A stretch of DNA of 64,000 nucleotides from Physcomitrium patens (GCF_000002425.4 NC_037253.1:10903065-10967064); one strand, 5' to 3'; positions 46,401 through 59,128 are shown, counted from the stretch's first letter. Notes: generated by a model from the sequence alone, not told the origin. Made by a program: numbers and translations.

Positions 46401-48337
46401 GTCGAAACCAATGTATGCAAAGAAAAGTGTCGCAGCGCCTCCGAGCACTCCATTGATTCCAAATGGAGCGTACCTGGTCAGCAGAAAGTTGACAAACCCT
46501 TGGTCCTTTCAAATGCCGTCTCATTTAGACAAAGCCATTGACGAGCAGGGTACAGACAAAGCCTATATTAGTATGCAAATTAACATTGCATCTCTCTCCC
46601 AGAGAACCATCCCCACTCAAAATTGCCACACAAGGTCTATAAGCAGACGTGCAAAGATCGGAAGAGTATGCTCGCAGGGCATTGAAAGACTTACCCGTCA
46701 GGTTGCTCGTAACCTTTCCAGCCATTTCTGAAGCCTGCATAGGAACCAGCACCCGCAACAAAGAGCAGAACGGTTATGTTGAGGACTACCATAGCCGCTT
46801 GCACCCTTGCACTCTGCCAGTATACAAGCACCCTTAAGTTTGATATCCAACATCTCATATACAAACAAGCCAGAAAACAGTTTAGTGATCAATTCCAAAT
46901 TGTACGAATCACCTGAATGTTTACCAATCAATCTGACAGCACTGCTCCATAAGCGCATGATCATTTTCCTAAAAAGGGTAAAGGATTTGGAACCATACCT
47001 CTCGAATACCAATGCAAAGCAGAGCCGTGACAACCAGCACCAAAAAGGCAGCACATGGGTCGACAACTATCTCTGTTTCGGGTATAGTTTGCCGCATCAG
47101 AAGCCATGGCAAGTTTTCTTCGCCTCCAACAAAAACGCCCTGTACAGTCGAAACGTATTGAGAATATAGACTCACAGCACCAATGTCCAGGACAACACCC
47201 CGCCACAGCGACGTAAAGTGTACTAATGCGCATTAGAAGCACTGCTAGGTAGGGAAAGCAGAAAATGTACCAAGTTAGGGGAAATTCCTCGCGCCACTGT
47301 GGAGCCGCCAACTGTGTATTCCAAGATGAGTCCCCAACCAATGACCCACGCGACTCTGAGAAGTACCACTCAAGTGTCAATACCTCAAATTGTTCGTGCA
47401 ACGTGAATAAAACTGGAAATCCACAGAAGATTTCGTCTTCGTCTTCGATTCAACCACTAATCCCGTGCAATAAAGTTCGGCACATACCCTTCACCGACAC
47501 ATGTGTACGCATAATGATAAGCACTGCCAGCAGAAGGGCACCGGCTTGAGAGCTCCGCATAGCAAAGGGCAGCAAGTGTTGCAGCAATGCCCGCAATCAA
47601 GAAAGATAGTGTGAGCGCCGGTCCAGCTCGCTCCCTCGCTACAGTGCCCACCAGCACGTACACCCCCGCGCCAATCGTAGATCCAATCCCTGTCATGCCA
47701 TATTCCCAAATCAGTCGTCTTCTGACTTATTTGACTTTTGCAAATTTTGCTAACTCTCTCGTCGTGTACCGTGTTTCTGATCTTCAAGTGGTTCAATTCA
47801 GGCTGCAGAATAGGAAAAGAAAACCACCTGGGAGACGAGCCCCAGTTCCGGGATCAAATCTGTGACGAAACTTTTGCGGAAAGCTTAGAACAGGGGTAAA
47901 AACGGTGTAAGAATCTTAGAGCAGAATCCGAGCACTTCCTTTCGCTTGCAGATATTTGTCGTCTTCGATACAACTAAGTCAGCTCATTCTGAAACTCCCA
48001 GCATCTCGAAAATAAAACAAAATCATCTGACCAGAAATCTGTGAAAAGAGTAATTGCGGTCGGTAGGACCGCGTGCGTAAAGTTTACAGATTTCCAGTCT
48101 CGCTTTCGGAGAAGTGGCCAAGTTCTTGCATGTGCTCCCTAACCCTGTTCAAGACATGTGAAGCTACAAGAATTCTGGCATGGAAAGGGCGGGACAGAAG
48201 ATGGGCGATCAAGCAAGTCACAAACCTATGGAGACAAGGTCAGCAATTTTAAGATGCTTAGCCAGTTGAATCCCGCCGTGTCGCGTCTGATGCACCTGCT
48301 TCCGTCTCCATATCGACGAAGACCCCTCCTTCCCCAT
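43448..48337 (-). CDS. Cationic amino acid transporter (CAT family, APC superfamily), 14 exons
   Basis: A polytopic amino acid carrier, most like the plant CAT2/CAT4 group. Exons on the minus strand: 48337-48226, 47689-47488, 47355-47271, 47139-46999, 46813-46695, 46473-46377, 46076-45904, 45648-45582, 45357-45199, 44984-44585, 44445-44337, 44127-44015, 43827-43752, 43607-43448. The total is 2013 nt, 670 aa, every phase closing. Exon 1 is short and starts [15 protein letters not shown], then ends in the [14 protein letters not shown] lead into TM1. Landmarks: [132 protein letters not shown], and the C-terminal [20 protein letters not shown]. Between SPPDTSKP and the next membrane segment is a loop of about 100 residues rich in Ser and acidic residues. 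Substrate and membrane (tonoplast or plasma membrane) cannot be read from sequence. Confidence 0.95.
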
Positions 48338-49552
48338 ACTCGCCACTCACACCTGCCCAACCTCCCTCTCACAGCAACACACTCGTGGACCGTCTCTGAG
48401 CCGCCACTGCCACACCTCACCCGCCACAACCTCCTTCCTCCATCCAATGCCGCGACTTCACCCCCCAAACTTCACTACTGATGCCACACTGCAATCCTCG
48501 GAGAAAACCGCACCCTTACAATCCACCCAAAATCCTACGACCAACACCCCTCACATTCACACAACCAAACAGATGGGACCCTCGGTCCACCTTCCAGTGC
48601 GTTCTGAATCTAGACTGAAGCTGTCCACACCCCACAGCTCAGAAATTCGTCCCACCTGCTACAATAGCACAACCCTCGACTGTAAAAGCGCCAGAGCCTT
48701 CTGACGAACAAACTAGCATCCTTCGCACGCACAATGCAGACGTCTCAATCGCCGGCCCGAAGCTGCAGGAACTAGAAGGAGCTATCACCCTTGAGTCGCA
48801 AACCCGCTACGCCTCCAAGGAGTGGCCCGTACACAAAGGCTCCAAATATCCACCCAAACCCACCTTCCATAGAATTCTGCTATGACCTCTTTCCCCCACC
48901 AGGACTCTGGACCGCATCAAGCACCCATTACACTCAACCAAGGTTTTACTCCATCGATCGTGGTTCAAGACCGTTTGACTCCATCGTAAACTCTGTCGCA
49001 ATGGCACCCGAAAGCTAAACGCACCCACTTCGGAGGACCACACGCGCATCCCACGCGAGACGGTTGTGGCGGCCCTGGACGGAATCTAGCCTTTCGATTC
49101 TGCCACATCCCTTCCCACGATATGTACTGCTGCACACCGTAAGAATCAATCCGGCGCCCCTCCCCCGCCCCCCGCACCTTTTTTGCCCCATCTTCGGGGA
49201 ATTCGCGTGCTCCGGTAATCTTCCTTTAGTGGGAGGTGTGTGGTCGGAATGCTCGCCTCCTCGATGGAGATTCTTCATCTATCAAATATTCATCATTCAT
49301 TCATTTAGAGGATGAAATATTCTTTTTTTATTTCTCTGGTGTTAATGATTCGGTCCATGCAAGCGGGGAAACGGGACGCTGATTGGACAAGAACAAGCAG
49401 TCCTCCAGAATAGGACAACGCCGTGGTGAGCCACGTGGAAAAGCCACTTTGAAATGAAAACACATTCACAATTCATCATCCCATTGTTTCACATCGCCGG
49501 ATCGAATCTCGTCAAGCTCACGTCAGCGAAAGCCCCCCACGCTGATAGTGTT
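48338..49552. other. Upstream region of the transporter gene
   Basis: C-rich sequence on the plus strand (many CCACC and CACCC words) from 48340 to about 49200, then AT-richer. It should hold the 5' untranslated region and promoter of the minus-strand transporter. Open frames here have no recognisable motif and are most likely a by-product of high GC. Confidence 0.4.
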
Positions 49553-50110
49553 TCAAGTAATTTCGAAGAAAGCTTCGTTGAAAGGAAAGGCTTTGGGTGA
49601 TTCTTCCTCTGAGTATTCTAGCCACTGGTAATCCTCAAGTAGCCTACGAAATTGCCTCTTCTTACCAACAGCCAAAACAAAAGTAGATGGAACCTTCTTC
49701 AGCAAAAGTGAATATTCTGTTAAATCGGGAATGTTTATCTTGCAGTTAACCAAACTTCGAAGAGCCTGGATCCAACCAAGCCTTTGCTGAAGTGCAGAAG
49801 TGGTGGTGGCCTTGTGTGGTCTAAAAAGGCATCTAGTGGCCTCAACCGGCCTGGTAGGTGCTCTCTGGATTGGATTGGGTCCTAGGGAATGAGATTCTAC
49901 ACTTGTGAAGAATTTGGGGCATAATCAGCACAGTAGCAAATGCTCCAAATTTTGGAGGGGAAGGAAAGGAGAGAGTCAAGGAACCCATCTCAAGCATTTT
50001 AACATTTTTAGAGTTTTCCAAAGTGGAGAAAAGTGAACAAAAGGTAGATACTTCCCCAATCGAGAAGGAGATAGTTGCATGAAGCTGCTTCTGAAAGGAG
50101 GGATGGTGTG
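49553..50110 (-). pseudogene. Unidentified protein-coding remnant (C-terminal end)
   Basis: The minus strand carries a long open frame ending at 49553. Its last 66 codons are ordinary protein-like sequence (NIPDLTEYSLLLKKVPSTF, FRRLLEDYQWLEYSEEE, AFPFNEAFFEIT). The frame is open further upstream to about 49910 (CLFRPHKATTTSALQQRLGW). A second open frame overlaps from about 50090 to 49840 (ATISFSIGEVSTFCSLF, KFGAFATVLIMPQILHKC). Joining them needs a frameshift or an unseen intron. No start or upstream exon was found before the copia LTR at 50201. I do not recognise the family. It may be the last exon of a gene split or truncated by the transposon. Confidence 0.35.
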
Positions 50111-50200
50111 ATGAGTTTTGGGTACTGACCTAGGCAATGAAGTTACATCTACTTTTCATGATATTTGCATTGTAAATTGTCACATTAATGTACGTGTATG

Positions 50201-50473
50201 TATTGAGATCATTAAATGTAGCCGCCGCTCTCCATAATATTTAATATAGACTACAATAAATACTATAGCTATAGTATTTATAGTCTAGTGGAGAAGTACT
50301 GTTTATTTTCTCCCCTTTTCTCTTCTTGTACACGAGACAAAACTAGATCAATAGATTTTTTATGTGTGAAGCTTTCTCTCCTTAGAGACCCTCTTGTGTA
50401 TATGACTTACTACTACTCTTGTGTGTGTATATGACTTACTATTATTCTTATGTCTTTCTAAACATTCTCAACA
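50201..50473 (+). repeat. 5' LTR of copia E6
   Basis: 273 bp. It starts TATTGAGATCATTAAATG (TGTTGA with one G-to-A) and ends AACATTCTCAACA. It aligns with 56349-56620 throughout. Confidence 0.92.
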
Positions 50474-50924
50474 CGTTATCAGTATGACTCTCTTCTACAC
50501 ACTATTACAATTTTTTTTGCTCTAGTCTTGACTTTTCAAACCTGTTGCTACTCTTGTTCAATATCTGCTTCATGATCTTATTACTCTTCTTGCTCGCCCC
50601 TCACATATTACCTGCTCGCTTAAAGCACTTGTTCTACTCTTTGCCATGCTTGCTTAGAATACTTATTTAGAATATTTGATCCAGCCCAGCTCCACCCTAG
50701 CTTGCTCCCTGCTGCACCTCGCGCCTGTTGTTGAACTGCCGCCAAACCTGCCACTGCCACCCTATCGTCGCTGATGCTATTGTTCGCCGTTGCTCGCCAT
50801 TGCTGTCTGCCGCTGCCACCCACTGTTGCCCACCATTGCCACCTTGCCACCCTACTACTACCGCCCTACCACTACTTGTTGCCGCCATCTTATTGATATT
50901 CTGCTGCCTTAATCCACAACCTTG

Positions 50925-50971
<47 letters not shown>

Positions 50972-51077
50972 TATTTTTCAAGTTCAAGTTTATCATTTTA
51001 TTTGACTTTATATTTTAAGGTACGTTTTAGTCAACTTTTCTACTTGATCTTGTATTTTCTTTACAGATTTATTTATA
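50474..51077 (+). other. E6 primer site and leader with a (TA)n tract
   Basis: CGTTATCAGTATGAC directly follows the LTR, as in plant copia elements primed by an internal part of initiator tRNA-Met. A GC-rich patch of GCCACC/GCCGCC words lies at 50690-50890, then a TA microsatellite at about 50930-50966. Gag begins near 51078. Confidence 0.6.
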
Positions 51078-54000
51078 ATGAGTGCTTCAACATCTTCAAT
51101 TCTTTCTACTATAGTTCCAACTATTACCAGTGCATTCCAACATTTTCAAACTCTTTCATTTCTAGCATTGATTGTGGATAGAAACAATTATTTATTATGG
51201 ATAAAAATAGAAAAAGCAAATTTTATTTGCAAAACAACTCTTAGATGTCATTATGTTTGAAGAATCTCCAACAATTGTCACGGACATACATATAATTACC
51301 TATATGAATAGATAAAAGTATGTAAAAGTAGATAAAAGTAGGTTAATTGTGTAATATCTTCTAGAGAAGCTTCTTAGAAGCTTCATAGACGCTGCTTTGA
51401 CTTTATAGGAGTCTATAGTTGACTTTTAGGCTAGAAACTTGGTCAACAAGTTAGCCATGTGCCACACATGTTGGAAGCTTAAAGAAGAAGCTAACTACGT
51501 GGTCCATCCATAGAAAACTTGCCTTGCAAGCAAAGGCATGTGGCCTAGAAAGTCAACATATATTGGAGGTCTTATAGAACATTGCCACGTGGCTTCTAGT
51601 TAGATAGTATATATAGAGGCAAGAGTGAAGCCCTCTTCACTCTTGTCAACTCCTTTCTTGCTTCTAATCTAGTTTCAAGGGTCTCTAGTTTTCTTGTATT
51701 TTGGCAATAGCCATTCCAGTTTCTTTCTTAATATACATATTTCTATTTTGTCCTATTTCTTTTTGAGAAAAGTCTCACTTACTCTTTAGCTTTCATCGAG
51801 TTCTTGTCCTTGACAACAATAAGTATTTCTATACCTCCTGCTATTTGTTGGAAAGCACTTCTTCTCCTTCGTCGTCATCTTGTACTTGCATTACAACATC
51901 AATATTTAGAAATGGAATATCTTGCAAAACTTTGGAAGAATCTTAAATCTAGGTTTGATCATCAAAAGACCATTTTTCTTCCACCTGCACATCATAATTA
52001 GATACATTTATGTGTCTTGGATTTTCCAAATTTAAATGCTTTCAATAGTGAAATGTATAGTATTGTCTAACAATTATGATTATGTGGACAAAGCATTTTT
52101 GAAGAAGAAATGATTGAGAAAACTCTCTCTACATTTCCTCATGTATCTCCTATGCTTACACATCAATATAGGAATGTGAAATTTCAGAGTCATTCTGATC
52201 TCATGTCATATCTATATCTTACAGAGAAGCAAAATGAACTACTCTTACGTAATGTGGAAGCTCGTCCTATTGGAACTATAGCTCCAGAATCTCATGCAAT
52301 TAATATTTCAAAGTCTAAGAAGAAATTATATAAACAAAGGAAACGTGCTCATAAGTATTAGGGTAGTCATAGTCATGACCATATCTACTCATATAGAAAG
52401 AATAAATGTTCTACTATTAATTATAGTAGAAAAAAAAAATCCGAGATATATTCTTGCCATAAGTGTGGAATGATTGGACATTTAGCACATGCGTGTCGTA
52501 TTTTAGAATATTTTATTAAAATATTCCAAAAAAATAAGAAATTGCGAGTTGAGGTTAATGAAATTCATACCATGGATGCGTCAATGGATTCGATTGGTGT
52601 TGATGACTTGGAGGCTTATATGAATGACAAAACCTCTAATGATGAATCAATTGATGCACTCATTGATTCTGCAACAACACATACTATCTTGCAAGATAAG
52701 TGATTTTTTATTGAAAAATATTCAACTTGGTAAACTAAAAATATGATGACCATGGCTGGAGCAAATACGTTTTGTTTCCAAGAGGACACATCGATGGTAA
52801 AATTACCTACAGATTCTACCATAAAATATAAACATGCGATGTTTACACCCTCAGCAACTCGGAGTCTGATCAAATATCGAGATGTGCATATTAATGGTTA
52901 TCACCTCTCGACCACCATTTTAAATAAAAAAGAGGTTTTGGTTCTTGCGAAGAACCATAAAGTTGTTGAAAAAACTTTTGCTACAGAAAATAGTTTATAT
53001 CGAATTGTGATTCGGCCTCCCATTATATTTAATTTTGCATCATCTATCACAAAGAGTCGTGTTTCTCTCTGGCATGGACGATTGGAACATTTAGGATCCA
53101 CATTATTTAGAAAGATCATTCTATGTATAACTGGGTACAATTTAAAGCCTGCTAATGTAGACTCTATAGAATTATGTCGTACATGCATGCAAGATATAAT
53201 GATTACTTGGTCTTAAATTTAGAAACTTCCACAAGAATTACCACCAATACTTGAAAGATTACATGGTGATATTTATAGTCCTATTAATCCAATATTAAGA
53301 CCATTTTATTTTTTTTTGGTCCCTGTAGATGCATCAGGTAAACAATCACATATTTCATTATTATCAACTTGAAACATGGTGTTTGCCAATCTTATATCTA
53401 TGCTTATTCATTTTTGGGCATATTTTCCTGATTATCCTATAAAAATATTGCGTATGGATAATGCAAAAGAATTTGCATCAAAGTCTTTTGAAGACTATTG
53501 TACTGCAACAGGAATTGAATTGATATATTGTGTTCTATATAAATATGCTCAAAATGGACTTACAAAGTCATTTATAAAGCGTATGCAAGTCATAACCTGG
53601 CCACTCCTTCTTCACGCAAATTTACCTACATCTATGTGGGATTATGTAATTTTACATGCTGCAGCATTAATACGCCTCCGCTCTTCTTCTCTTGAAATTT
53701 TTTCACTACATGAGTTCATTTTGGATCCTGTTCCAAATGTATCTCACTTACGATTATTTGGTTACTGTGCTTGGGTTCTAGTACCAGAACCTCAATGGCG
53801 TACCATTGGAGCTCATCGACAAGAAGGCATACATGTTGGTTTTGATTCACCAAGCATTATTCGTATTGTTGATCCATCAACTCACACATTATTACATGCA
53901 CGTTTGTAAAATTTTCATTTTGAAGAAAATGTATTCCCATCTCTTCAAGGAAGAGTATCCAATCAACAAAGAAATAATGTACTCATATTTGAAGTACCAA

Positions 54001-56138
54001 AAATATTTACATTGAATCCTGATCCTATGACATCTTTGGCAAAAAGTAAAATTGCTAAGATTTTGTATCTAAAATGGATCGCGGATGAAACACTTGATGG
54101 CTTCAATGATGCACCTAGAATTACAAGAGTTCCTATTAATGAGGCTCAAAATATACCTACTCAGATTGCAGTGCCATTGACTACAATACCTCAAGTTATA
54201 ACAACAACAACTAAAAGAACTCAAGGACCAAATAAGCAACTACGTAAGAAAAAAGCTATAAAATTGACTAATCTTGGTATTATTTCTCAAGAAATTACCA
54301 TTCATCCTACGGGACTATCAATTCATGATAATATATCCATGCATAATATACTTTCAATTCCTATGAAAAATAATCTTGGAATTGGAAAGAATAAGAACAA
54401 GTTGAGTAAAGAATTATCTTTTCTGTATTGTGCTACAAATGATATTTGGGACAGACCATCTATTATGGTAAATGAATCATTTTTATATATGATTATAGAA
54501 GCCCTTTCTTATAAGGAAGATGATCTTGAACCTCAAACCATCGAGGAAGCGATGCGTCGCTCTGATTGGTCAAAATAGAAAATTGCTATTGAGGAGGAGT
54601 ATGCCTCTTTGCGTAAGAGGAAAGTCTTTGGCCCAATTATAGACACTCTTACATCTTGCCCTGTGAGATATAAGATGATATTAATATACAAGCAAGATGC
54701 TCAAGGTCAAATAATCCGCTATAAAGCTCATCTTGTTGCTCAAGGATTTACTCAAAGATTTGGCATTGATTATGAATCCACATATTCTCCAGTCATGGAT
54801 TCAATTACATTTTGATATATTATTGGAATGACAATTCATGCTATCCTGGAGATGCATTTGATGGATGTAGTAACTGCATATCTATATGGTTCTTTTAATG
54901 TAAATATTTATATAAAAGTTCCACCTAGCTTAGAAACACAAACTCCAAATCGACCCACTCTAGGATAATATTGTGGTATTAAATTATGTAAGGCATTGTA
55001 TAGTTTAAAATAATCCAGATGCATGTGGTATCAACGTCTTTGAGATTATTTAATTACAAATAATTTTATAAGTGATCCACTAATCCCTTGTTTATTTATC
55101 AAACGAGATAAAATTAGTTTTGTAATCATTGTTGTATATGTTGATGATCTTAACCTAATAGATACTACATCTGCATGTGTTACAACTACTAACTTACTTA
55201 TACATGAATTTGAGATGAAAATGCAATGAAAAATAACTTTCTGCATTGGTCTTCAGATTATGCATCTAACAGATGGTAGTATTTTTCTCTACCAATTAAT
55301 GTATATTAGACGAATCTTGCAAAGCTTTAATATGATTGATGCTTATTCATTGTCTACATCAATGATTGGACGTGGTCATAATGGTCATGATCCATACTGT
55401 CCATGCGAGGAGGAGGATGAAATATTGGGAGATCAATATCTATACCTCATAGCAGTTGGAGTACTTTTGTATTTAGCTACATCTACAAGATCAGATATTG
55501 CATTTGTAGTTAGTGCTCTTGCAAGATATAGTACATGTCTAACACTATGATATTGGAATGACATCAAATATTTATTACGTTATTTAAAAGATACTGAAGA
55601 CTTGAGATTATACTACACACAATCCACAGATCCAAAATTAGTTGGATATTATGATGCAGGATATAAATCTGATACTACAATAGCTAAATCTCAAATAGGA
55701 TATGTATTTTTAAGACATGGAGCTACAATATCATGGAAATTAGTGAAACAAACAATAACTATAACTTCATCCAACCATACAAAAATTATGGTCTTACATG
55801 AAGCATCTTGAGAATATATTTGGTTGCGATCAATTGATAAATTCATTCAAACAACCTATGGATTTTCATATGATGATTCTCCAACTATTTTGTATGAAGA
55901 TAATAGTATTAATATTGCACAAATACAAGTTGGTTTCATTAAAGGCGACAGGACAAAGCATATTGATCTAAAATATTTTAGTTATATCCATGACTTGATT
56001 ACTAATCAAGTACTTATAATTAAGAAAATTAAATCTATAAATAACCTTATTGATCTCTTCACCAAAGCTCTCCCATTGTGCAACCATTGTCGACTTACTT
56101 ATGGCATTGGTATGCGGCAACTTGCTTTTCTTGAATAA
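51078..56138 (+). pseudogene. E6 copia gag-pol remnant
   Basis: Order of domains: Gag from 51078, interrupted by a solo LTR at 51276; a CCHC knuckle near 52455-52500 (CHKCGMIGHLAHAC); the protease near 52660 (IDSATTHTIL, with Ala where D-S-G is expected); the integrase leader near 53050-53090 (SLWHGRLEHLG). Integrase core residues include ILRMDNAKEF near 53445; the expected catalytic Glu in the NGLTKSFIKR stretch is Lys. RT contains [19 protein letters not shown] (54730-54790) and the YVDD box near 55135. RNase H ends the frame with YEDNSINIAQ and KHIDLKYFSYIHDL, and the last residues are QLAFLE. Stops such as those at 54579, 54816 and 55229 separate the pieces. Confidence 0.9.
51276..51815 (+). 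repeat. Solo LTR of the E3 family nested in the E6 gag
   Basis: 540 bp. It starts TGTCACGGACATACATAT and ends GTTCTTGTCCTTGACA. ACAAT flanks it on both sides (51271-51275 and 51816-51820), a perfect 5-bp duplication. It is better preserved at its ends than the copies at 9969 and 20441, and must be younger than E6. Confidence 0.95.
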
Positions 56139-56348
56139 GAAAGTTAATGAGTTCTTTAAATAATTAAAGAAAATGATGTTGTACTCTTTTTCCTTCATCT
56201 ATGGTTTTCTCTTTAAATACAATAAGGTTTTCGTAGATAAGATTTTAATGAGGCAACAATTGTTGATTTTACAAGATCATAGAAAAGTATAGATTATAAT
56301 TCTATACAAATTTTATATTATATAAATATTATGATGAGCGAGGAAGAG

Positions 56349-56620
56349 TGTTGACATCATTAAATGTAACTGACGCTCTCCATAATATTTACTGTAGACT
56401 ACAGTAAATAATGTAGCTACAGTATTTAGAGTCTAGTGAAGAAGTACTGTTTATCTTCTCCCCTTTTCTCTTCTTGTATATGAGACAAAACCAGATCAAT
56501 AGATTTTTATGTGTGAAGCTCTCTCTCTTTAGAAACCCTCTTGTGTGTATGACTTACTACTATTCTTCTGTATGTGTATGACTTACTATTACTCTTGTGT
56601 CTTTCTAAACATTCTTAACA
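56349..56620 (+). repeat. 3' LTR of copia E6
   Basis: 272 bp, TGTTGACATCATTAAATG to AACATTCTTAACA. A purine-rich tract (GATGAGCGAGGAAGAG) ends at 56348 and is the likely polypurine tract. GTATG follows at 56621-56625. Confidence 0.92.
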
Positions 56621-56625
56621 GTATG

Positions 56626-57037
56626 TATGCATATGTGAGAGTTACATATTCAAAATAAATACAAATTAAAATAGGGGCAGATGGAATAATTCTTGAAGGA
56701 CAAGGAACCAATGATAGAATACTATTTATTGTTATTATTATTTTCTTCAAAGAATAGCATAATTTATAAAGAGAAGAGATTATTGTTGTATATTTAGTAG
56801 AAATTTAATGAGAGGTTGCACCAAAACATTCATTCACCCCTTATATGAAGCATTTTTAGTGATCTTTTATTGCTGATTACTATGACATTTTCCAAGGACA
56901 TAAAAGTAGCCTAAATTCAGTGCAGTTTAAATAAAATACATCAGTTTTATGATGTTTCTTTTTCCACCAATTTTATGTACTTTGCCACTGTTATTGTAGA
57001 GCAAAAACTCTCTCCAACTAGCAAGCAAGGAGTATTG

Positions 57038-57074
<37 letters not shown>

Positions 57075-58369
57075 GTATTGTCAATACTACCACAATTTTT
57101 GCTACTATTTCTACAATTTGTCATCCATTTGTGATATTTCTTTAGTTTTTTTTTAATCAATTTTTTTTATATTTCTAATATATATTAAATAATTCTAATA
57201 GAGGTAGGAAAAATTGTGGTTGCATTATATATATATATATATATAGATAGATTTTATTTATTTATTTATTTATTTATTTTTTCTACTTCAACTATAAATA
57301 TAAATAAGTACAGTTAATAACAAAGGGAGGGAACATAGAGGCTCCTATCAATGCCATTAATTCCTCTTGCATGTCTTTCTTAGCAACTGCAAGAAAATCA
57401 TGCCAAATCTATAATAGAGCCATTTGAGAGCATTTTTTTTTAATACTTTATACATAGAATTTATTCAAATGTATATTATATGTATCAAAAAAAAATAAAA
57501 AATAAAAATAAAAAGAAATTGATTAAATGAAAGCAGTGCTATGAATTATTTTACAATCTCATCAAATGTAAACAATGTTAGAATCAACTTCATAATTGAT
57601 TATGGTTTTTTAAGCATGTATTTTATATATCTAAAACATTATATATTGGACTTTGATTTTTTTTATTGATTATTTGAAAGTAGCCTTTTAACTAATCAAT
57701 TTTGGTATTCAAAGTGGATTTAATATTGATTCACTGATAGAAGGAATAAGCAATAGAGTTCTTCGATGACCAACTAATATTGTTAAGATTTCTAATTGAA
57801 TAGTATTTTATAATATCTTAACCATGCTAAATTATTAATAATTATGAAAAAAAATATATAACTAAAAGAATAAAAAAATTAATAAGATTTTTTTATTATA
57901 AAATATAAAAATTAAGGTACTCAAGTTAAATTAGAATTAAAGTGTGGTCTTAGATTCTTTTAATGTTGTATATATAACATAATAAGAATCACTAGCTAGC
58001 ATGTAACTTACATAAAGAATAACATTTCATATAATCATTATTTTACTATATGACATCTTTTATATAAATAACATATAGTTGGATAGTTGCTAATTTCTAA
58101 GACAAGTATATAGTAGCAGTAGATCAACAATCTCCCAATTTGTATGCCAATATGTAAAGTCCATATTTATTATAATAAGATGATTATTTGGAATACGATC
58201 TCTAAATAAAAAAAACCAACATATTTATTTTGGGTAAATTTAAAAGTTTTTTATTTTATAATTCTAATTATATTTAAGAATTCATATAAAGATTGTAATA
58301 TAAGAAAAAAAATTATAATAATATATTATATTTAAAATAATACAAAGATAAATATAAGTTTAAAATTAA
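56626..58369. other. AT-rich spacer between E6 and E3
   Basis: It holds TA runs at about 57040-57070 and 57224-57244 and a TTTA run at about 57253-57280. No protein motif, RNA gene or element terminus recognised. Confidence 0.5.
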
Positions 58370-58533
58370 AATGACTATTGCCAAAAAAAAAAAAAGACTA
58401 AAGATTCTTGAGTTGACGCAAGAACACAAGAAATGCATTGATAAGGATAAAGAGGGCTTTACTATTACTTCTAGGTATACTATCTAATTAGGGAGTTACA
58501 TAGTGACATTCTATAGGTCATTCTATATGTGTC
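58370..58533 (-). repeat. Truncated E3-family LTR on the minus strand
   Basis: It contains ATGACTATTGCCAAA and GAGGGCTTTACTATTACTT, which correspond to ATGGCTATTGCCAAA and GAAGGCTTCACTCTTGTCT in the minus-strand copy at 20545-20640. It breaks off 2 bp before the plus-strand E3 LTR at 58536, so E3 appears to have inserted into an older, opposite copy of its own LTR. Confidence 0.7.
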
Positions 58534-58535
58534 CA

Positions 58536-59096
58536 TGTCACGGCCATAATCATGTAAGCTAATAATTACATATAGAAATAGATAGAAGTAAGTAAAAGTA
58601 GGTAAAAGTAAGTTAATTCTATAATATTTAATATGGAAGCTTTCTAGAAACTTCCTAGACGCTACTTTGACTTCATAGGTGTCTTTAATTGACTTTTTGG
58701 ATTAGAAACGTGGTCAACAAGTTGACCATGTGCCACACATGTTGTTAGCTTGAAGATCAAGCTAAGAATGTGGCCCACACGTAGAAAAACTTGCCTTGTA
58801 AGTCAAGGCATGTGCCCTACAAAGTCAATACATATTGGAGGTCCTATAGAACGTTGCCACTTAGCCCCTAGTTAGAGAGTATATATAGAGACAAGAGTGA
58901 AGGCTTCTTCACTCTTGTCAACTCCTTTCTTGCTTTTAGTCTAGTTTCAAGGGTCTCTAGTTTTCTTGTCTTTTGGCAATAGCCATTCCAGTTCCTCTTT
59001 CAATATATATACTTGTTTATATATATTTTGTTACCTCTCTTCGAGTGAAGGCTCACTTATCTGAATTATTTTTTAATCGAGTTCTTGTCCTTGACA
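58536..59096 (+). repeat. 5' LTR of E3
   Basis: 561 bp, TGTCACGGCCATAATCAT to GAGTTCTTGTCCTTGACA. It contains TATATATAGAGACAAGAG, a possible TATA region, at about 58880-58900. Confidence 0.92.
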
Positions 59097-59119
59097 GATT
59101 GACAAGAGTCCACCTACAA

Positions 59120-59128
59120 TATCAGAGC
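59120..59128 (+). other. Likely primer binding site of E3
   Basis: TATCAGAGC matches nine of the twelve bases of the initiator-methionine tRNA site TGGTATCAGAGC. It lies 23 bp after the LTR, further than usual. Confidence 0.45.

Larger units (their letters stand above)
50201..56620 (+). mobile_element. Full-length Ty1/copia retrotransposon E6 with a nested solo LTR
   Basis: Two LTRs (50201-50473 and 56349-56620) frame gag-pol in the plus orientation. GTATG is found directly before 50201 and directly after 56620, a perfect 5-bp duplication. The element is 6420 bp, of which 545 bp are a later solo LTR and its duplication. Frames contain many stops, so it is non-autonomous today. Confidence 0.92.

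Noticed and set aside
46961..47401. 146-codon open frame on the minus strand
   Set aside because: It runs through transporter exons 3 and 4 and the intron between them in the wrong frame. The correct exons are in another frame with splice sites and family residues.
48158..49315. Several open frames on both strands upstream of the transporter
   Set aside because: High GC makes stops rare here. Only the short frame of transporter exon 1 (48337-48226) has family residues and a matching splice phase.
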